A stretch of DNA of 64,000 nucleotides from Halorubrum rutilum (GTDB lineage: Archaea; Halobacteriota; Halobacteria; Halobacteriales; Haloferacaceae): NCBI RefSeq assembly GCF_024494565.1, contig NZ_JANHDN010000002.1:532934-596933 (forward strand), in the 5' to 3' direction. Each line of letters starts with the position of its first letter. Position 1 is the first letter of the stretch. The translations under genes were made by a program, and so were the position numbers. The notes beneath the pieces were generated by a model, which searched no databases, was not told where the DNA came from, and saw nothing but the letters and a program-made list of their open reading frames with translations. Positions 12,645 to 21,652 of this stretch are shown here, piece after piece.

Positions 12645-12723
12645 CGCCCGCCCCCGTCGGCGGTGGTTCGAGCGCCGATCCCCGACCACGGGGTATTTGT
12701 TCCGCGATCGCCTCCGGTCTGCC

Positions 12724-14097
12724 ATGCGAACGCTCGCCTTCGACGGCCGGACCGGCGCCGCCGGCGACATGGTCTGTGCCGCGCTGATCGCGGCCGGCGC
12801 CGACCCCGAGGTCCTCTCGCCCGTGACCGACCGGCTCCCGGTCCGGTACGAGGTCGGGGAGACGACGAGGAACGGGATCCGGGCGACGACCGTGGACGTG
12901 CTCCTCGACGGCGAGGACGGCGACCGCGCTCACGACCGCGATGACGAGCACGAGCACGCTCAGGAACACGAAAACGCCCACGACCATGAGCACGCCCGCG
13001 ACCATGAGCACGCCCGCGAACGCGACGACGAACGCGGGCACGCCGAGGGCGCCGGCGTCAGTCGCAGCTACCCCGAGGTCGTCGCGCTCGTCGAGTCCAT
13101 GGACCTCCCCGAGTCGGTCGAGTCGGTCGCGCTCGACGCCTTCGAGCGGCTCGGGCGCGCCGAGGCGTCGGTCCACGGCACCGACCTCGACGAGACGCAC
13201 TTCCACGAGGTCGGCGCGGACGACGCGATCGCCGACGTGGTGGGCGCGGCGCTCCTCCTCGGCGACCTCGACCCCGGCCGCGTCGTCACCACGCCGGTCG
13301 CGACCGGCGGCGGCGAGGTCGAGACGAGCCACGGCGTCTACCCGGTCCCCGCGCCGGCGACGACCCGGATCGCTGCGGACGCCGACTTCTCGACCGCCGG
13401 CGGCCCGGTCGACCGCGAACTGCTCACGCCGACCGGGGCCGCGGTCCTCGCCGCGGTGGCCGAGGGCGTCGACCGGCTGCCCCCGCTCGACATCGCCGCC
13501 GACGGCTACGGGGCGGGCGACGCGGCGTTCCCCGACCGCCCGAACGTCCTCCGCGTCCTCGTCGGCGACGGCGGTGACGGGGGCGAAGCGGGCGTTGGCG
13601 AGGCGGCCGCACCCGCCGACGGCGGGCTCGTCCGCGACGATATCGCGGTTCTGGAGACGAACCTCGACGACGCCTCGCCCGAGGTGCTCGGCGGGCTCCA
13701 GGAGACGCTCGCGCGCGCCGGCGCCAGGGACGTGACGATCGTGCCGACGACGATGAAGAAGTCGCGGCCGGGCCACCTCGTGAAGGCCGTCTGCAAGCCC
13801 GAGGACGCCGAGGCGGTCGCGGCGCGGCTCGCCCGCGAGACGGGGACGCTGGGCGTCCGCCAGTCCGGCGCGAGCCACCGGTGGATCGCGGAGCGCGCCT
13901 TCGAGACGGCGACGCTCGCGGTCGACGGCGACGAGCGCGAGGTGTCGGTGAAGGTGGCGTCGACCGCCGACGGCGAGGTCTACGACGTGAGCGCCGAGTA
14001 CGACGACGCGGCCGCGGTCGCCGAGGCGACCGGACTCCCGATCCGGGACGTGCTCCGGCGCGCGGAGCGGGCGGTTCGCGATCGGCTCGGCGAGTAA
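12724..14097 (+). CDS. larC: LarC, nickel-pincer nucleotide cofactor nickel-insertion protein
   Basis: 457 residues from the ATG at 12724; a GTATTTGT box at 12694-12701 lies about 27 bases upstream. N-terminal FDGRTGAAGDMVCAALI, the central HGTDLDETHFHEVGADDAIADVVG and LLTPTGAAVLAAV, and the C-terminal TNLDDASPEVLGGL identify the LarC (DUF111) family. LarC is a CTP-dependent cyclometallase that inserts nickel into the pincer cofactor of lactate racemase and related LarA enzymes. Residues about 70-107 form a His/Asp/Glu-rich insert (many H-E-H and H-D-H), a likely metal-binding region. larA, larB and larE are not in this window. Cytoplasmic. Confidence 0.93.
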   Translation: MRTLAFDGRTGAAGDMVCAALIAAGADPEVLSPVTDRLPVRYEVGETTRNGIRATTVDVLLDGEDGDRAHDRDDEHEHAQEHENAHDHEHARDHEHARERDDERGHAEGAGVSRSYPEVVALVESMDLPESVESVALDAFERLGRAEASVHGTDLDETHFHEVGADDAIADVVGAALLLGDLDPGRVVTTPVATGGGEVETSHGVYPVPAPATTRIAADADFSTAGGPVDRELLTPTGAAVLAAVAEGVDRLPPLDIAADGYGAGDAAFPDRPNVLRVLVGDGGDGGEAGVGEAAAPADGGLVRDDIAVLETNLDDASPEVLGGLQETLARAGARDVTIVPTTMKKSRPGHLVKAVCKPEDAEAVAARLARETGTLGVRQSGASHRWIAERAFETATLAVDGDEREVSVKVASTADGEVYDVSAEYDDAAAVAEATGLPIRDVLRRAERAVRDRLGE

Positions 14098-14113
14098 GGG
14101 ACGCTGACCGCGG

Positions 14114-14413
14114 TCACCCCGGCGGCTCGACGCGCTCGACGCGCTCCGGTTCGACGCCGAACCCCTCGGCCAGCCGGTCGGCGACGCGCTCGGTCGGTCG
14201 GTCCGCGTCGGGGACCGATAGTGTCGCGACCGCCTTCACCGTCGTGTCGTTGAGCCCCGGCTGGAGGCCCGCGATCGACAGGTCCTCGACGCGCACCCCG
14301 TCGACGCGCTCCAGTTGTCGCCGGGCGCCGGCCGCGAGGTCGCCGCCGGCCGCCTGCGAGACGCGAACGGTCACCGTCGCTTCCACCGTCTGCGTGCGGA
14401 TGGCTGCCGCCAT
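14114..14413 (-). CDS. Small conserved-looking protein of unknown function
   Basis: 99 residues from the ATG at 14411-14413. The pattern of alternating strands (TQTVEATVTVRVSQAAGGDL, VRVEDLSIAGLQPGLNDTTVKAVATLSV) and a helix (ERVADRLAEGFGVEPERVERV) suggests a small alpha/beta sandwich. No family recognised. It ends 16 bp from larC, convergently, so shared function is not implied. Codon use is like its neighbours. Confidence 0.65.
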   Translation of the reverse strand: MAAAIRTQTVEATVTVRVSQAAGGDLAAGARRQLERVDGVRVEDLSIAGLQPGLNDTTVKAVATLSVPDADRPTERVADRLAEGFGVEPERVERVEPPG

Positions 14414-14608
14414 GAGCCCCTCGCCGCGAGTCGAACGCGGCGCGGATCGGTCCGCGGCCTCGAACGCGGGTCCGCCGCGGCGGACGGACCCGGCGCTCGC
14501 GAGGGGGAGCGGTCGCGCCCGGCGGTCGAAGGCGGTTCGACGACGCAGCGACGGCTGGAGAAGTCGGGGTGCGGTCCGTCCCGCGGGGAACTTCCCAGCC
14601 GACGCGCG

Positions 14609-14716
14609 TCACGCGGCCGGCCGGACGGACCGTGTCTCCGGAGCCGAATACCCGATCCACCCGAGGGACGCGACGCTCGCGCGGTCCGCGAGCATCGAGG
14701 TGGTGATACGGGTCAT
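14609..14716 (-). CDS. Candidate 35-residue small protein or leader peptide
   Basis: ATG at 14714-14716, stop at 14609. It starts MTRITTSMLADRASVASLGW and continues IGYSAPETRSVRPAA. A clear promoter-like box GTAATTTTAATACG (14767-14780, minus strand) would start transcription near 14746, and the leader carries a GC hairpin (GGCGC-CCCCC-GCGCC) before the ATG. It is the only supported item in the 516-bp gap 14414-14929, apart from the aspS upstream region. No gene follows on the same strand for over 190 bp, so a classical attenuator role is unlikely unless it acts on the 99-residue gene. Confidence 0.35.
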   Translation of the reverse strand: MTRITTSMLADRASVASLGWIGYSAPETRSVRPAA

Positions 14717-14929
14717 GATCGGTCTCCGCGGCGCGGGGGGCGCCGTTAGCAGCTCGATAGGTCGGTTTCGTATTAAAATTACGTTCGTTATGCTACTGCA
14801 TGGCACGCGGTTTTGGAGCCGCGCCTCTCCCCCGAGAATCCCCCGGAGCGGCCGCGGGCGTCCCGTTCCGTCGACGGCGAGACGACAGGCCTATGCCGAA
14901 CGCCCGACCAGTTGCGCGTAAGCAGACCG

Positions 14930-16234
14930 ATGATCGAGCGAATCCACACGTCGGACGTCGAACCGGACGCGGACGAGGTCGCCATCGCGGGCCACGTCCA
15001 CGAGATCCGCGACCTGGGAGGCCTCGTCTTCCTCATCGTGCGCGACCGCGAGGGGCTCATTCAGGTCGTCTTCAAGGAGGAGCGCGAGCCGGAGCTGTTC
15101 GAGGCCGTCCAGGATGTCGGCGCCGAGGACGTGGTCCGCGTCGTGGGCGAACCGCTGGAGAGCGACCAGGCGCCCGGCGGCGTCGAGATCGCGCCGACCG
15201 AGTACGAGGTCATCGACGAGGCCGACTCCCCGCTCCCGCTGGAGATCTCGAAGGACATCGAGGTCGACCTCTCGACCCGGCTCGACAACCGCGCGCTCGA
15301 CCTCCGGAAGCCGGAGACGCTCGCCGTGTTCAGCCTGCGCTCGAAGCTGCTGACGGCGATGGAGGAGTGGTTCGACGACGAGGGGTTCGTCGACATCAAG
15401 ACCCCGCTCATCTCGAAGGGCGGCGCCGAGGGCGGCGCGGAGCTGTTCCCGATCCTCTACTACAACAAGGACGCGTTCCTCTCGCAGAGCCCCCAGCTGT
15501 ACAAGCAGATGCTGATGGCCTCGGGTTACGAGGCGGTCTACGAGACCGGCACCGCGTTCCGCGCGGAGGACTTCGCGACCTCGCGGCACGTCTCCGAGAT
15601 CGCGATGTTCGACGTCGAACTCGCGTACGTCGAGGACCACCACGACGTGATGGACGTCCAGGAGGAGTCGCTGCGGTACGCGCTCCGCGAGGCCGCCGAG
15701 GGCGCCGAGCGCGAGCTCGACCTCCTCGACGTCGACCTGGAGGTGCCCGAGGAGGACTTCCCGCGGATCACGTTCGACGAGGCGCTCGACGTCTTAGAGC
15801 GCGAGTTCGGCCACTTCCCGGACGACCCGACCGACCTCGACACGAAGGGCGAGAAGCTGCTCGGCGAGCACTTCGAGGAACAGGGCCATCCCGCGTTCTT
15901 CGTCGTCGGCTACCCCGACGAGAAGTTCTACTACATGCAGGACGTGCCGGACGACGAGATCGCCTCGCGGAAGTTCGACCTCATCTACCGGGGTCAGGAG
16001 CTCTCCTCCGGCGGCCAACGCGAGCACGACGTCGAACGCATGGTAGAGGTCATGGAGGAGGAGGGCGTCGAGACGGCCAACTTCGAGTTCTACATCGAGG
16101 CGCTCAGCTACGGCACGCCCCCGCACGGCGGCTACGGGCTCGGCATCGACCGGCTCGTCCAGAAGGTCGCCGACCTCGACAACATCAAGGAGGCGATCAT
16201 GTTCCCGCGCGACCCGAACCGGCTGGAGCCCTGA
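14930..16234 (+). CDS. aspS: Aspartyl-tRNA synthetase, archaeal type
   Basis: 434 residues from the ATG at 14930, the usual length of archaeal AspRS (short, no bacterial insertion domain). N-terminal OB-fold anticodon-binding domain (about 1-110, including [22 protein letters not shown]), then the class II core: motif 1 around [22 protein letters not shown], motif 2 [17 protein letters not shown] (about 201-217), motif 3 [14 protein letters not shown] (about 402-415). It charges tRNA-Asp; many archaeal enzymes are non-discriminating and also make Asp-tRNA-Asn for the Gat amidotransferase. Whether this one does cannot be read reliably by eye. Confidence 0.96.
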   Translation: MIERIHTSDVEPDADEVAIAGHVHEIRDLGGLVFLIVRDREGLIQVVFKEEREPELFEAVQDVGAEDVVRVVGEPLESDQAPGGVEIAPTEYEVIDEADSPLPLEISKDIEVDLSTRLDNRALDLRKPETLAVFSLRSKLLTAMEEWFDDEGFVDIKTPLISKGGAEGGAELFPILYYNKDAFLSQSPQLYKQMLMASGYEAVYETGTAFRAEDFATSRHVSEIAMFDVELAYVEDHHDVMDVQEESLRYALREAAEGAERELDLLDVDLEVPEEDFPRITFDEALDVLEREFGHFPDDPTDLDTKGEKLLGEHFEEQGHPAFFVVGYPDEKFYYMQDVPDDEIASRKFDLIYRGQELSSGGQREHDVERMVEVMEEEGVETANFEFYIEALSYGTPPHGGYGLGIDRLVQKVADLDNIKEAIMFPRDPNRLEP

Positions 16235-16461
16235 CGCGGCCCGCGCCGGTTCTGTGCGCGGGACGCGACCCGCCCCGACCGAGGTCCGCGGCCGCGCCGT
16301 CGACCGCGGCCCCTCGATCCGCTCTTTATAAGCGACCGCCCGCCTTTCGACGAACGACCCCGCTAGGGCGCCTTCCGGCGATTAAATCGGGTTAAATCGG
16401 GCGCAATTCGGCTGAACGGCTTGCGGTATTAAAGAGGGTCTGGCGCCGAGTGGGAGTCGCA

Positions 16462-16743
16462 ATGAACGCGATCCGAACGACGCTGCTCGTGGCGCTGGCC
16501 ACGGTGGTACTGATCGGCACCGGCGCGGCCGCCGGCGCCGTCGCGGCGACGCCCGGCCCGAGCGACGCCGGCCCGGGCGACGCGGGCCCGCCGAGCGAGC
16601 TCCCGGACCAAGTGCCGGACTTCGTCGGCGGGGTCCTCGATAGCGTGAACGAGTTCCTCGACGGCGGCGTCGACGACCTCGGCGAGACCGTGAGCGAGAT
16701 CGCCGGGAACGGCGCCGGCGAGGGCGACGGGGAGGAGGCGTAA
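16462..16743 (+). CDS. Short secreted protein with Sec-type signal peptide
   Basis: 93 residues from the ATG at 16462, supported by a GTATTAAAG box near 16430. The first 29 residues (MNAIRTTLLVALATVVLIGT, then an Ala-rich stretch ending VAA) are a signal peptide or N-terminal anchor. The mature part is Pro/Gly/Asp-rich and acidic with one amphipathic helix (VGGVLDSVNEFLDGGVDDL). No family known. The next gene's GTG start is one base after this stop, so the two form an operon and probably act together at the cell surface. Confidence 0.7.
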   Translation: MNAIRTTLLVALATVVLIGTGAAAGAVAATPGPSDAGPGDAGPPSELPDQVPDFVGGVLDSVNEFLDGGVDDLGETVSEIAGNGAGEGDGEEA

Positions 16744-16744
16744 C

Positions 16745-17470
16745 GTGACGGACCAGACACCCGACGCGGACGCGCCCGACCGCGACGCGGTCTCCCGCCG
16801 GATCTACCTGCAGGCGACCGGGGCCGCCGCGCTCGGCGCGGCCGGCCTGGCCGGCTGCGTCGGCCGCGCGACCGGGACCCTCGCGACGCGGGTGACCGAC
16901 CAGCCGGCGGACATCGGCGACTTCGAGTCGCTCGTCGTCACCGTCGAGGGGATCTGGCTCGGGCCCGAGGGCGCCGAGAGCGGCGCGGACGGGAACGAGA
17001 CCGACGACGGCGACATGAGCGACGGCGAGACCGCCGACGGCAACGAGACCGACGGCGCGGACGGCGGAGACGAGCCCGCCGGCCGCGAGTACTTCGAGTT
17101 CGACGAGCCGCAGGAGGCGGATCTCGTGCAGCTGCAGAACGGCGAGACGCAGCTGATCGACGAGCGCGAGCTGGCGGTCGGCACGTATCGGTTCCTCCAG
17201 CTCGACGTCTCGACCGTCGACGGCACCTTGGACGGCGGCGACGAGGCGGAGGTCGACCTCCCGGGGAACGCCCCGCTCACGTTCAACGAGTCGTTCGAGG
17301 TCCGCGAGAACACGCGGACGAGCTTCACCGCCGACTTCGCGCCGGTGCGGCGCGGGAACGGCACGTACCTCCTGCGCCCGGTGCCGCGAGGGATCGAGGT
17401 CACCTACGAGGAGAGCGGCGGAAACGGCGGGGACGGCGACGGAGACGACGGAGGCGACGGAGAGGCGTAG
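16745..17470 (+). CDS. DUF4382-type Tat lipoprotein
   Basis: 241 residues from a GTG start one base after the preceding stop. N-terminus SRRIYLQATGAAALGAAGLAGC has a twin-arginine motif and lipobox (Cys about residue 38). Then follow TRVTDQPADIGDFESLVVTVEGIWLG, an acidic Asn/Asp/Glu insert (residues about 75-115), and YFEFDEPQEADLVQLQNGETQLIDERELAVGTYRFLQLDV, which matches the DUF4382 pattern (a surface beta domain with a Q-L-x-x-G motif). Function unknown. The C-terminal 18 residues are a Gly/Asp tail. Confidence 0.85.
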   Translation: MTDQTPDADAPDRDAVSRRIYLQATGAAALGAAGLAGCVGRATGTLATRVTDQPADIGDFESLVVTVEGIWLGPEGAESGADGNETDDGDMSDGETADGNETDGADGGDEPAGREYFEFDEPQEADLVQLQNGETQLIDERELAVGTYRFLQLDVSTVDGTLDGGDEAEVDLPGNAPLTFNESFEVRENTRTSFTADFAPVRRGNGTYLLRPVPRGIEVTYEESGGNGGDGDGDDGGDGEA

Positions 17471-17846
17471 CGACGGCGACCGGACCGACGGAGCGCGCTC
17501 CCCCGGTCCCCCGTTGAAGCCGCGTCCGACCGGGCCCCTCGCCGGGGCGCCGCGGCTTCGGGGTCAGGGCTGGGACGGTTCCCGGGAATCGGGGACCGGG
17601 GGAATGCACGCTCGCATCGGTCCTCACAGAGGCACACGATCCGTGTCGACCGCGCTGCGGCGCGAACCGCCGCGCGGTCGACGACGTCCCGCACAGCGTC
17701 GCGGTCCCGAACGGGACCGCCGAGTCACGGCGGTCGACCGGCCTGCCCCGACCGCCCTACCGCGGATCCACCGCGCTCGCGATCCCCCTGCCCGATACCG
17801 TCCGATACCTGCCCGATATCTGCCCGATACCCGCCCGCCGAGACGG
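17471..17846. other. Gene-free stretch with short tandem repeats
   Basis: 376 bp between the DUF4382 gene and the end of the VTT gene. No credible ORF. Four 10-11-base units close to CTGCCCGATAC lie head to tail at 17788-17830, just beyond the VTT stop. A GC-rich inverted element (CCCCTCGCCGGGGCG) near 17535-17550 could form a hairpin. Confidence 0.6.
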
Positions 17847-18524
17847 TCACGCCGTCGACGCGGGCCCTTCTCCGCGGAGCGTCCGATACGCCGGTCCGGC
17901 GAGCAGCAGCGCCCCGACGCTGGCCATCGCGACCAGCGCCGTCGGGTCGACCGCGGAGAGGTCGCCGGCGGCGAGCCGGTCGAGCGAGACCCCGACGGCG
18001 ACGCCGACGACCACCCACGGGAGCTCGCCGGCCGCCGTCCCGAGGAGGAACGGTCGGGGGCGGATCCCCGCGGCGCCCGCTCCGACCGAGACCGCGTCGG
18101 AGGGCAGGGGGAGCAGCCGGGTGGCCGTCACCGCCCGGACGCCCCCGGTCGCCGCGGCCAGCCGCTCGCCGGCTTCGCAGAGGCGGTCCGCGGTCCGCCA
18201 GGCGCCGCGGGCCCGGACCCGGCCCGTCCGCGCGAGGAGGTAGGGAGGCAGGGCCGTCGCCGCGAGGAGGGCGACGCCCAGCGGGACGCCGACCCAGCCG
18301 TAGCCGAACCCGACGGCCACCGCGAGCAGCGTCGTCGGCCACGCCAGGAACGGCCTGACGGCCGTCAGCGCGAGCAGCGCGACGCCGAACCGGACCGGGT
18401 CGGCGGCGAGGACGGAGAGCCGCGCGAGGGCGGCCGCCGGCGAGGCGAGCCAGGCGGCCGCCGCCGCGACCGCGACCGCGCCCCCCGCGACGACGTATCC
18501 GAGCAGGACGAACCGGCGGTTCAC
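17847..18524 (-). CDS. VTT-domain (TVP38/TMEM64/DedA-like) membrane protein
   Basis: 225 residues. The core VTT pattern is present: RPFLAWPTTLLAVAVGFGYGWVG (re-entrant helix and glycine-rich turn), then after a soluble loop RLLPLPSDAVSVGAGAAGIRPRPFLLGTAAGELPWVVVGVAVG, where bacterial members have 'R..P..P...vny..g'. About six hydrophobic segments. VTT proteins are lipid scramblases or undecaprenyl-phosphate flippases in other organisms; the role in archaea is unproven. Located 66 bp downstream of the NAD kinase gene on the same strand. Confidence 0.85.
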   Translation of the reverse strand: MNRRFVLLGYVVAGGAVAVAAAAAWLASPAAALARLSVLAADPVRFGVALLALTAVRPFLAWPTTLLAVAVGFGYGWVGVPLGVALLAATALPPYLLARTGRVRARGAWRTADRLCEAGERLAAATGGVRAVTATRLLPLPSDAVSVGAGAAGIRPRPFLLGTAAGELPWVVVGVAVGVSLDRLAAGDLSAVDPTALVAMASVGALLLAGPAYRTLRGEGPASTA

Positions 18525-18590
18525 GGCCGACGGTTCGCGCCGGGGGATAAACGCTTTGTGGGCGCGCTCGGTCGCGGCGGCGTCACCGGC

Positions 18591-19418
18591 TCACGAGAGC
18601 TTCCCGAGCGCCTCGAAGAAGTCCGACGGAGGACCGGCGATCCGCATCGGCGGGGCCGTCCGCTCGACGGTCACCTCGACGGGCGCCTCCAGGGTCGTCT
18701 TGTTCCGCCCGTCGCTGACGACGACCGCCTCCTCGACGCCCTCGACCGCCACCGTGACCGCGGCGTCGACGTCGACGACGAGCGGGGGCATCCCCGACTC
18801 GGCGGCCATCTCGTTCACGACGAGCCCGCTCACGCCCGGGCTCACGAGGGGGCCCCGCTCGGAGAGGTTGTACGCGGTCGACCCGGTCGGCGTCGCGACG
18901 AGGACGCCGTCGGCGTGTCCGCCCGAGTAGCGGCTCCCGTCGACGCGGACCTCGTAGTCGACGCCGGCGCCGGGGCCGCGGCGGTCGCTCTGAACCACGA
19001 TCTCGTTCGCCGCCGGTACCGAGGTCCAGTCGCCCGCCCGCGCCGCGAGCCGCGGCGCCTCTCTGACGTCGAGCTCCCCGCGGCCGAACGCCTCGACCTC
19101 GGCGATGACGGCATCCTCGGCGTCGCCCGGCGGGACCGCGTTGAGGAACCCCACCTCGCCGAGGTTGACGCCGACGATGGGGGTGTCGCCGGCGTTGCGC
19201 GCGACGAAGAGGAACGTCCCGTCGCCGCCGACCGCGACGGCGAGGTCCGCGCCGCCGAGAGCGTTGACCGAGCGCCCCCGGTCGCCCTCGCCGAGCGCGT
19301 CGGCCGTCTCCGCGTCGAGCCAGACGGACTCGCCGGCGGCGACGATCGCGTCGCGCAGGTCCGCCGCGAGGCTCACCGCGCGCTCGCTCCCCTTCCGCGC
19401 CACGATACCGACCTCCAT
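18591..19418 (-). CDS. NAD kinase
   Basis: 275 residues from the ATG at 19416-19418 (MEVGIVARKG); a 9-residue upstream extension is not needed. Phosphorylates NAD to NADP using ATP. GGDGT at about 64-68 is the diagnostic motif, with NLGEVGFLNAV near 90 (NE/D-type NAD-binding region) and TPTGSTAYNLSERGPLVSPG near 161-180 closing the site. Probably the main NADP source of the cell, supplying the NADP-dependent malic enzyme further along. Cytoplasmic. Confidence 0.93.
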   Translation of the reverse strand: MEVGIVARKGSERAVSLAADLRDAIVAAGESVWLDAETADALGEGDRGRSVNALGGADLAVAVGGDGTFLFVARNAGDTPIVGVNLGEVGFLNAVPPGDAEDAVIAEVEAFGRGELDVREAPRLAARAGDWTSVPAANEIVVQSDRRGPGAGVDYEVRVDGSRYSGGHADGVLVATPTGSTAYNLSERGPLVSPGVSGLVVNEMAAESGMPPLVVDVDAAVTVAVEGVEEAVVVSDGRNKTTLEAPVEVTVERTAPPMRIAGPPSDFFEALGKLS

Positions 19419-19539
19419 GCGCCACCGATTCTCGCCGCCGGACAAAAGCGTGCGGACTTCGCCCCCGGGTTCCGGAAAGTTTCAAGCCGGCCGCCCGCGT
19501 TGCCAGAGACATGTCGACCGCCCACGGCCGACCGGGACG

Positions 19540-21069
19540 ATGAGCGGGGAGGACGACTGGTTCGAGCGCGCGCTGCGCGAGCTCGACGAGGAGTCCGACC
19601 GCTCGGCCGACGACGAGGGCGACGAGACGGCCGCGAGCGACGGGGACGACGAGGCCGGCGACGGTGACGGGGCCGGCGCAGACGACGTGAAACCCGACGA
19701 CGAGGTCGGTGAGGACGGCGACGACCGCAAGGACGGCGACGGCCGCGAAGACGACCCGTTCGGCGGCGTCCGCGACGAGACGGACGCGACCGAATCGGCC
19801 GGATCGGACGGTCCGGGCGATCCCTTCGGCGGCGGGTCGTTCGGTGACGACGACGGGTCGTTCGGGGAGGACGCCGGCGGCGACTTCGAAGGAGACGATC
19901 TCGGCGAGAGCGACTTCGATGGCGATTTCGCCGAGGAGGAGTTCGGCGGCCCGGCTCCGTCCGGGACCGGCGAAGGCGACGCCGAGGACCCGTTCGGCGG
20001 GTCCGGGGCAGGTGACGGGGACGACCCGTTCGGCGGGTCCGATGGAAGCGGCGGCGACGACCCGTTCGGCGGGTCCGGCGGAGGCGGCGGCGACGACCCC
20101 TTCAGCGGGTCCGGCGGAGGCGGCGGCGACGACCCCTTCAGCGGGTCCGGCGGAGGCGGCGGCGACGACCCCTTCAGCGGGTCCGGCGGAGGCGGCGGCG
20201 GCCGCTTCGGCGCCGGGTCGTTCGGCGACGACGACCCGTTCGGCGGCTACCGGGGAAGCGGCTCCGGGCCGTCGGAGGACTTCGGCTTCGGCGACTTCGG
20301 TGATGGCGGCGGCGACGCCGGGGGCGGGACGGAGACGGGGTTCGACGTCGACCCCGACGAGTTCGAGTCGGCGATCGAGCGCACGGACGTCGGCATCGAG
20401 GGGCTCGACGACATGATCCTCGGCGGGGTCCCGAGCCGCTCCCTGCTCTCCGTGATCGGCGGGGCGGGGACGGGGAAGACGACGTTCGCGCTCCAGTTCC
20501 TCAACCGGGCGCTCGAATCCGACGGGAAGGGCGTCTACATCACGCTGGAACAGACGCGCGAGTCGATCTTCTCGACCGCCGAGGAGAAGGGGTGGGCGTT
20601 CCACGAGGCCGCCGACGAGGGTCGACTCGCCGTGGTCGCGATCGACCCGATCGAGATGGCGAACTCGCTCGCGTCGATCCGGAACGACCTCACCCGGCTC
20701 ATCGCCGAGTTCGACGCCGACCGGCTGGTGCTCGACTCCGTGTCGCTCCTGGAGATGATGTACGACCACCCGGCGAAGCGGCGCTCCGAGGTGTTCGGCT
20801 TCACGCGGTCGCTGAAGGAGGCCGGCGTGACGACGCTGCTCACCTCCGAGGCGAGTCAGGAGACCCCGTACGCCTCCCGGCACGGGATCGTCGAGTACCT
20901 CACCGACGCGGTGTTCGTGCTCCAGTACGTCCGCGGGTCGGACTTCCGCGAGACCCGGCTCGCCGTCGAGATCCAGAAGATCCGCGACGCGAACCACTCC
21001 CGCGAGACGAAGCCGTACGAGATCACAGACACCGGGATCTCGGTGTACGGGCGGGCGAACATCTTCTAG
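19540..21069 (+). CDS. KaiC/RecA-superfamily ATPase with acidic repeat-rich N-terminus
   Basis: 509 residues. Residues 1-16 (MSGEDDWFERALRELD) form a short amphipathic helix. Residues about 17-280 are low-complexity and acidic and include six 12-residue repeats (DDPFGGSGGGGG type) encoded by 36-bp tandem repeats at 19984-20199. Residues about 284-505 are a single KaiC domain: Walker A GGAGTGKT near 307, LEQTRESIFSTAEEKGW, a Walker B strand DRLVLDSVSLLEM, and KIRDANHSRETKPYEITDTGISVY at the end. Single-domain KaiC proteins are common in archaea and are thought to act in signalling. The stop overlaps the convergent gene by 4 bp. Confidence 0.9.
   Translation: MSGEDDWFERALRELDEESDRSADDEGDETAASDGDDEAGDGDGAGADDVKPDDEVGEDGDDRKDGDGREDDPFGGVRDETDATESAGSDGPGDPFGGGSFGDDDGSFGEDAGGDFEGDDLGESDFDGDFAEEEFGGPAPSGTGEGDAEDPFGGSGAGDGDDPFGGSDGSGGDDPFGGSGGGGGDDPFSGSGGGGGDDPFSGSGGGGGDDPFSGSGGGGGGRFGAGSFGDDDPFGGYRGSGSGPSEDFGFGDFGDGGGDAGGGTETGFDVDPDEFESAIERTDVGIEGLDDMILGGVPSRSLLSVIGGAGTGKTTFALQFLNRALESDGKGVYITLEQTRESIFSTAEEKGWAFHEAADEGRLAVVAIDPIEMANSLASIRNDLTRLIAEFDADRLVLDSVSLLEMMYDHPAKRRSEVFGFTRSLKEAGVTTLLTSEASQETPYASRHGIVEYLTDAVFVLQYVRGSDFRETRLAVEIQKIRDANHSRETKPYEITDTGISVYGRANIF
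19984..20199 (+). repeat. Six 36-bp in-frame tandem repeats within the KaiC gene
   Basis: Units start at 19984, 20020, 20056, 20092, 20128 and 20164. The last three are identical; the first three differ mainly in the linker (GAGDG, DGSGG, GGGGG) and in F-G versus F-S. Each encodes D/E-D-P-F-G/S-G-S plus a Gly-rich linker. Identical copies point to recent expansion. Confidence 0.95.
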
Positions 21070-21437
21070 CCCTCGCTCGGGCGCGCCCTGCGTACGCGCG
21101 CCCCGATGTGGTAGATCATACTGATTGCGTACCCCAACACGCCGAACGTTGCGAGCGCAGCCCCGACGAGGAGGGCCGAGTCGTCCGCTCCGAGGACCTC
21201 GCCCACGCTCGCGGCAGCGAGCGCGAATCCGACGGCGGCCGCGCCCGCAGTGACGGCGGGCGTCCGCGCGTCGATCACCGCGGCACCGAGCGCGGTCGCC
21301 CCCGCGATGGCCGAGAAGACGAGCGGCGTACCGAGGTCGGGCGAGGCGACGCCGGATAACACCGACCAGTACGCCCCCGCCGAAAGGGCGAACAGTCCGA
21401 GCGGCGCGAGTATCGGCTTGACTTTTGCCGGTTCCAT
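21066..21437 (-). CDS. Four-TM membrane protein of unknown function
   Basis: 123 residues from the ATG at 21435-21437. Four hydrophobic helices: ILAPLGLFALSAGAYWSVLS, PLVFSAIAGATALGAAVI, VTAGAAAVGFALAAASVG and ALLVGAALATFGVLGYAISM, with a basic C-terminus (HIGARVRRARPSEG). No family recognised. Converges with and overlaps the KaiC gene by 4 bp. Confidence 0.75.
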   Translation of the reverse strand: MEPAKVKPILAPLGLFALSAGAYWSVLSGVASPDLGTPLVFSAIAGATALGAAVIDARTPAVTAGAAAVGFALAAASVGEVLGADDSALLVGAALATFGVLGYAISMIYHIGARVRRARPSEG

Positions 21438-21652
21438 ACTCGTCACGGTCGAAGGCGAGACGGATGTATCCGACCGCTCTGTTTCGGAGGGGACAACACG
21501 CGCTCGCCTCCGCCGCTCCGATAGCCCTTCGATCGCGACCACCGGTGACCGACCGAGTTGTGCGTGTAGACGGGTCCTGACTCGGCCCGGAGCCGTATCA
21601 GACGGTTACCGATCCGACCGAGCCCGAAACGGTGAGACTGTCGGGATCTCGG

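Noticed and set aside
18583..20997. 804-codon open frame antisense across the KaiC and NAD kinase regions
   Set aside because: It spans two real genes and the gap between them, and has no recognisable domain.
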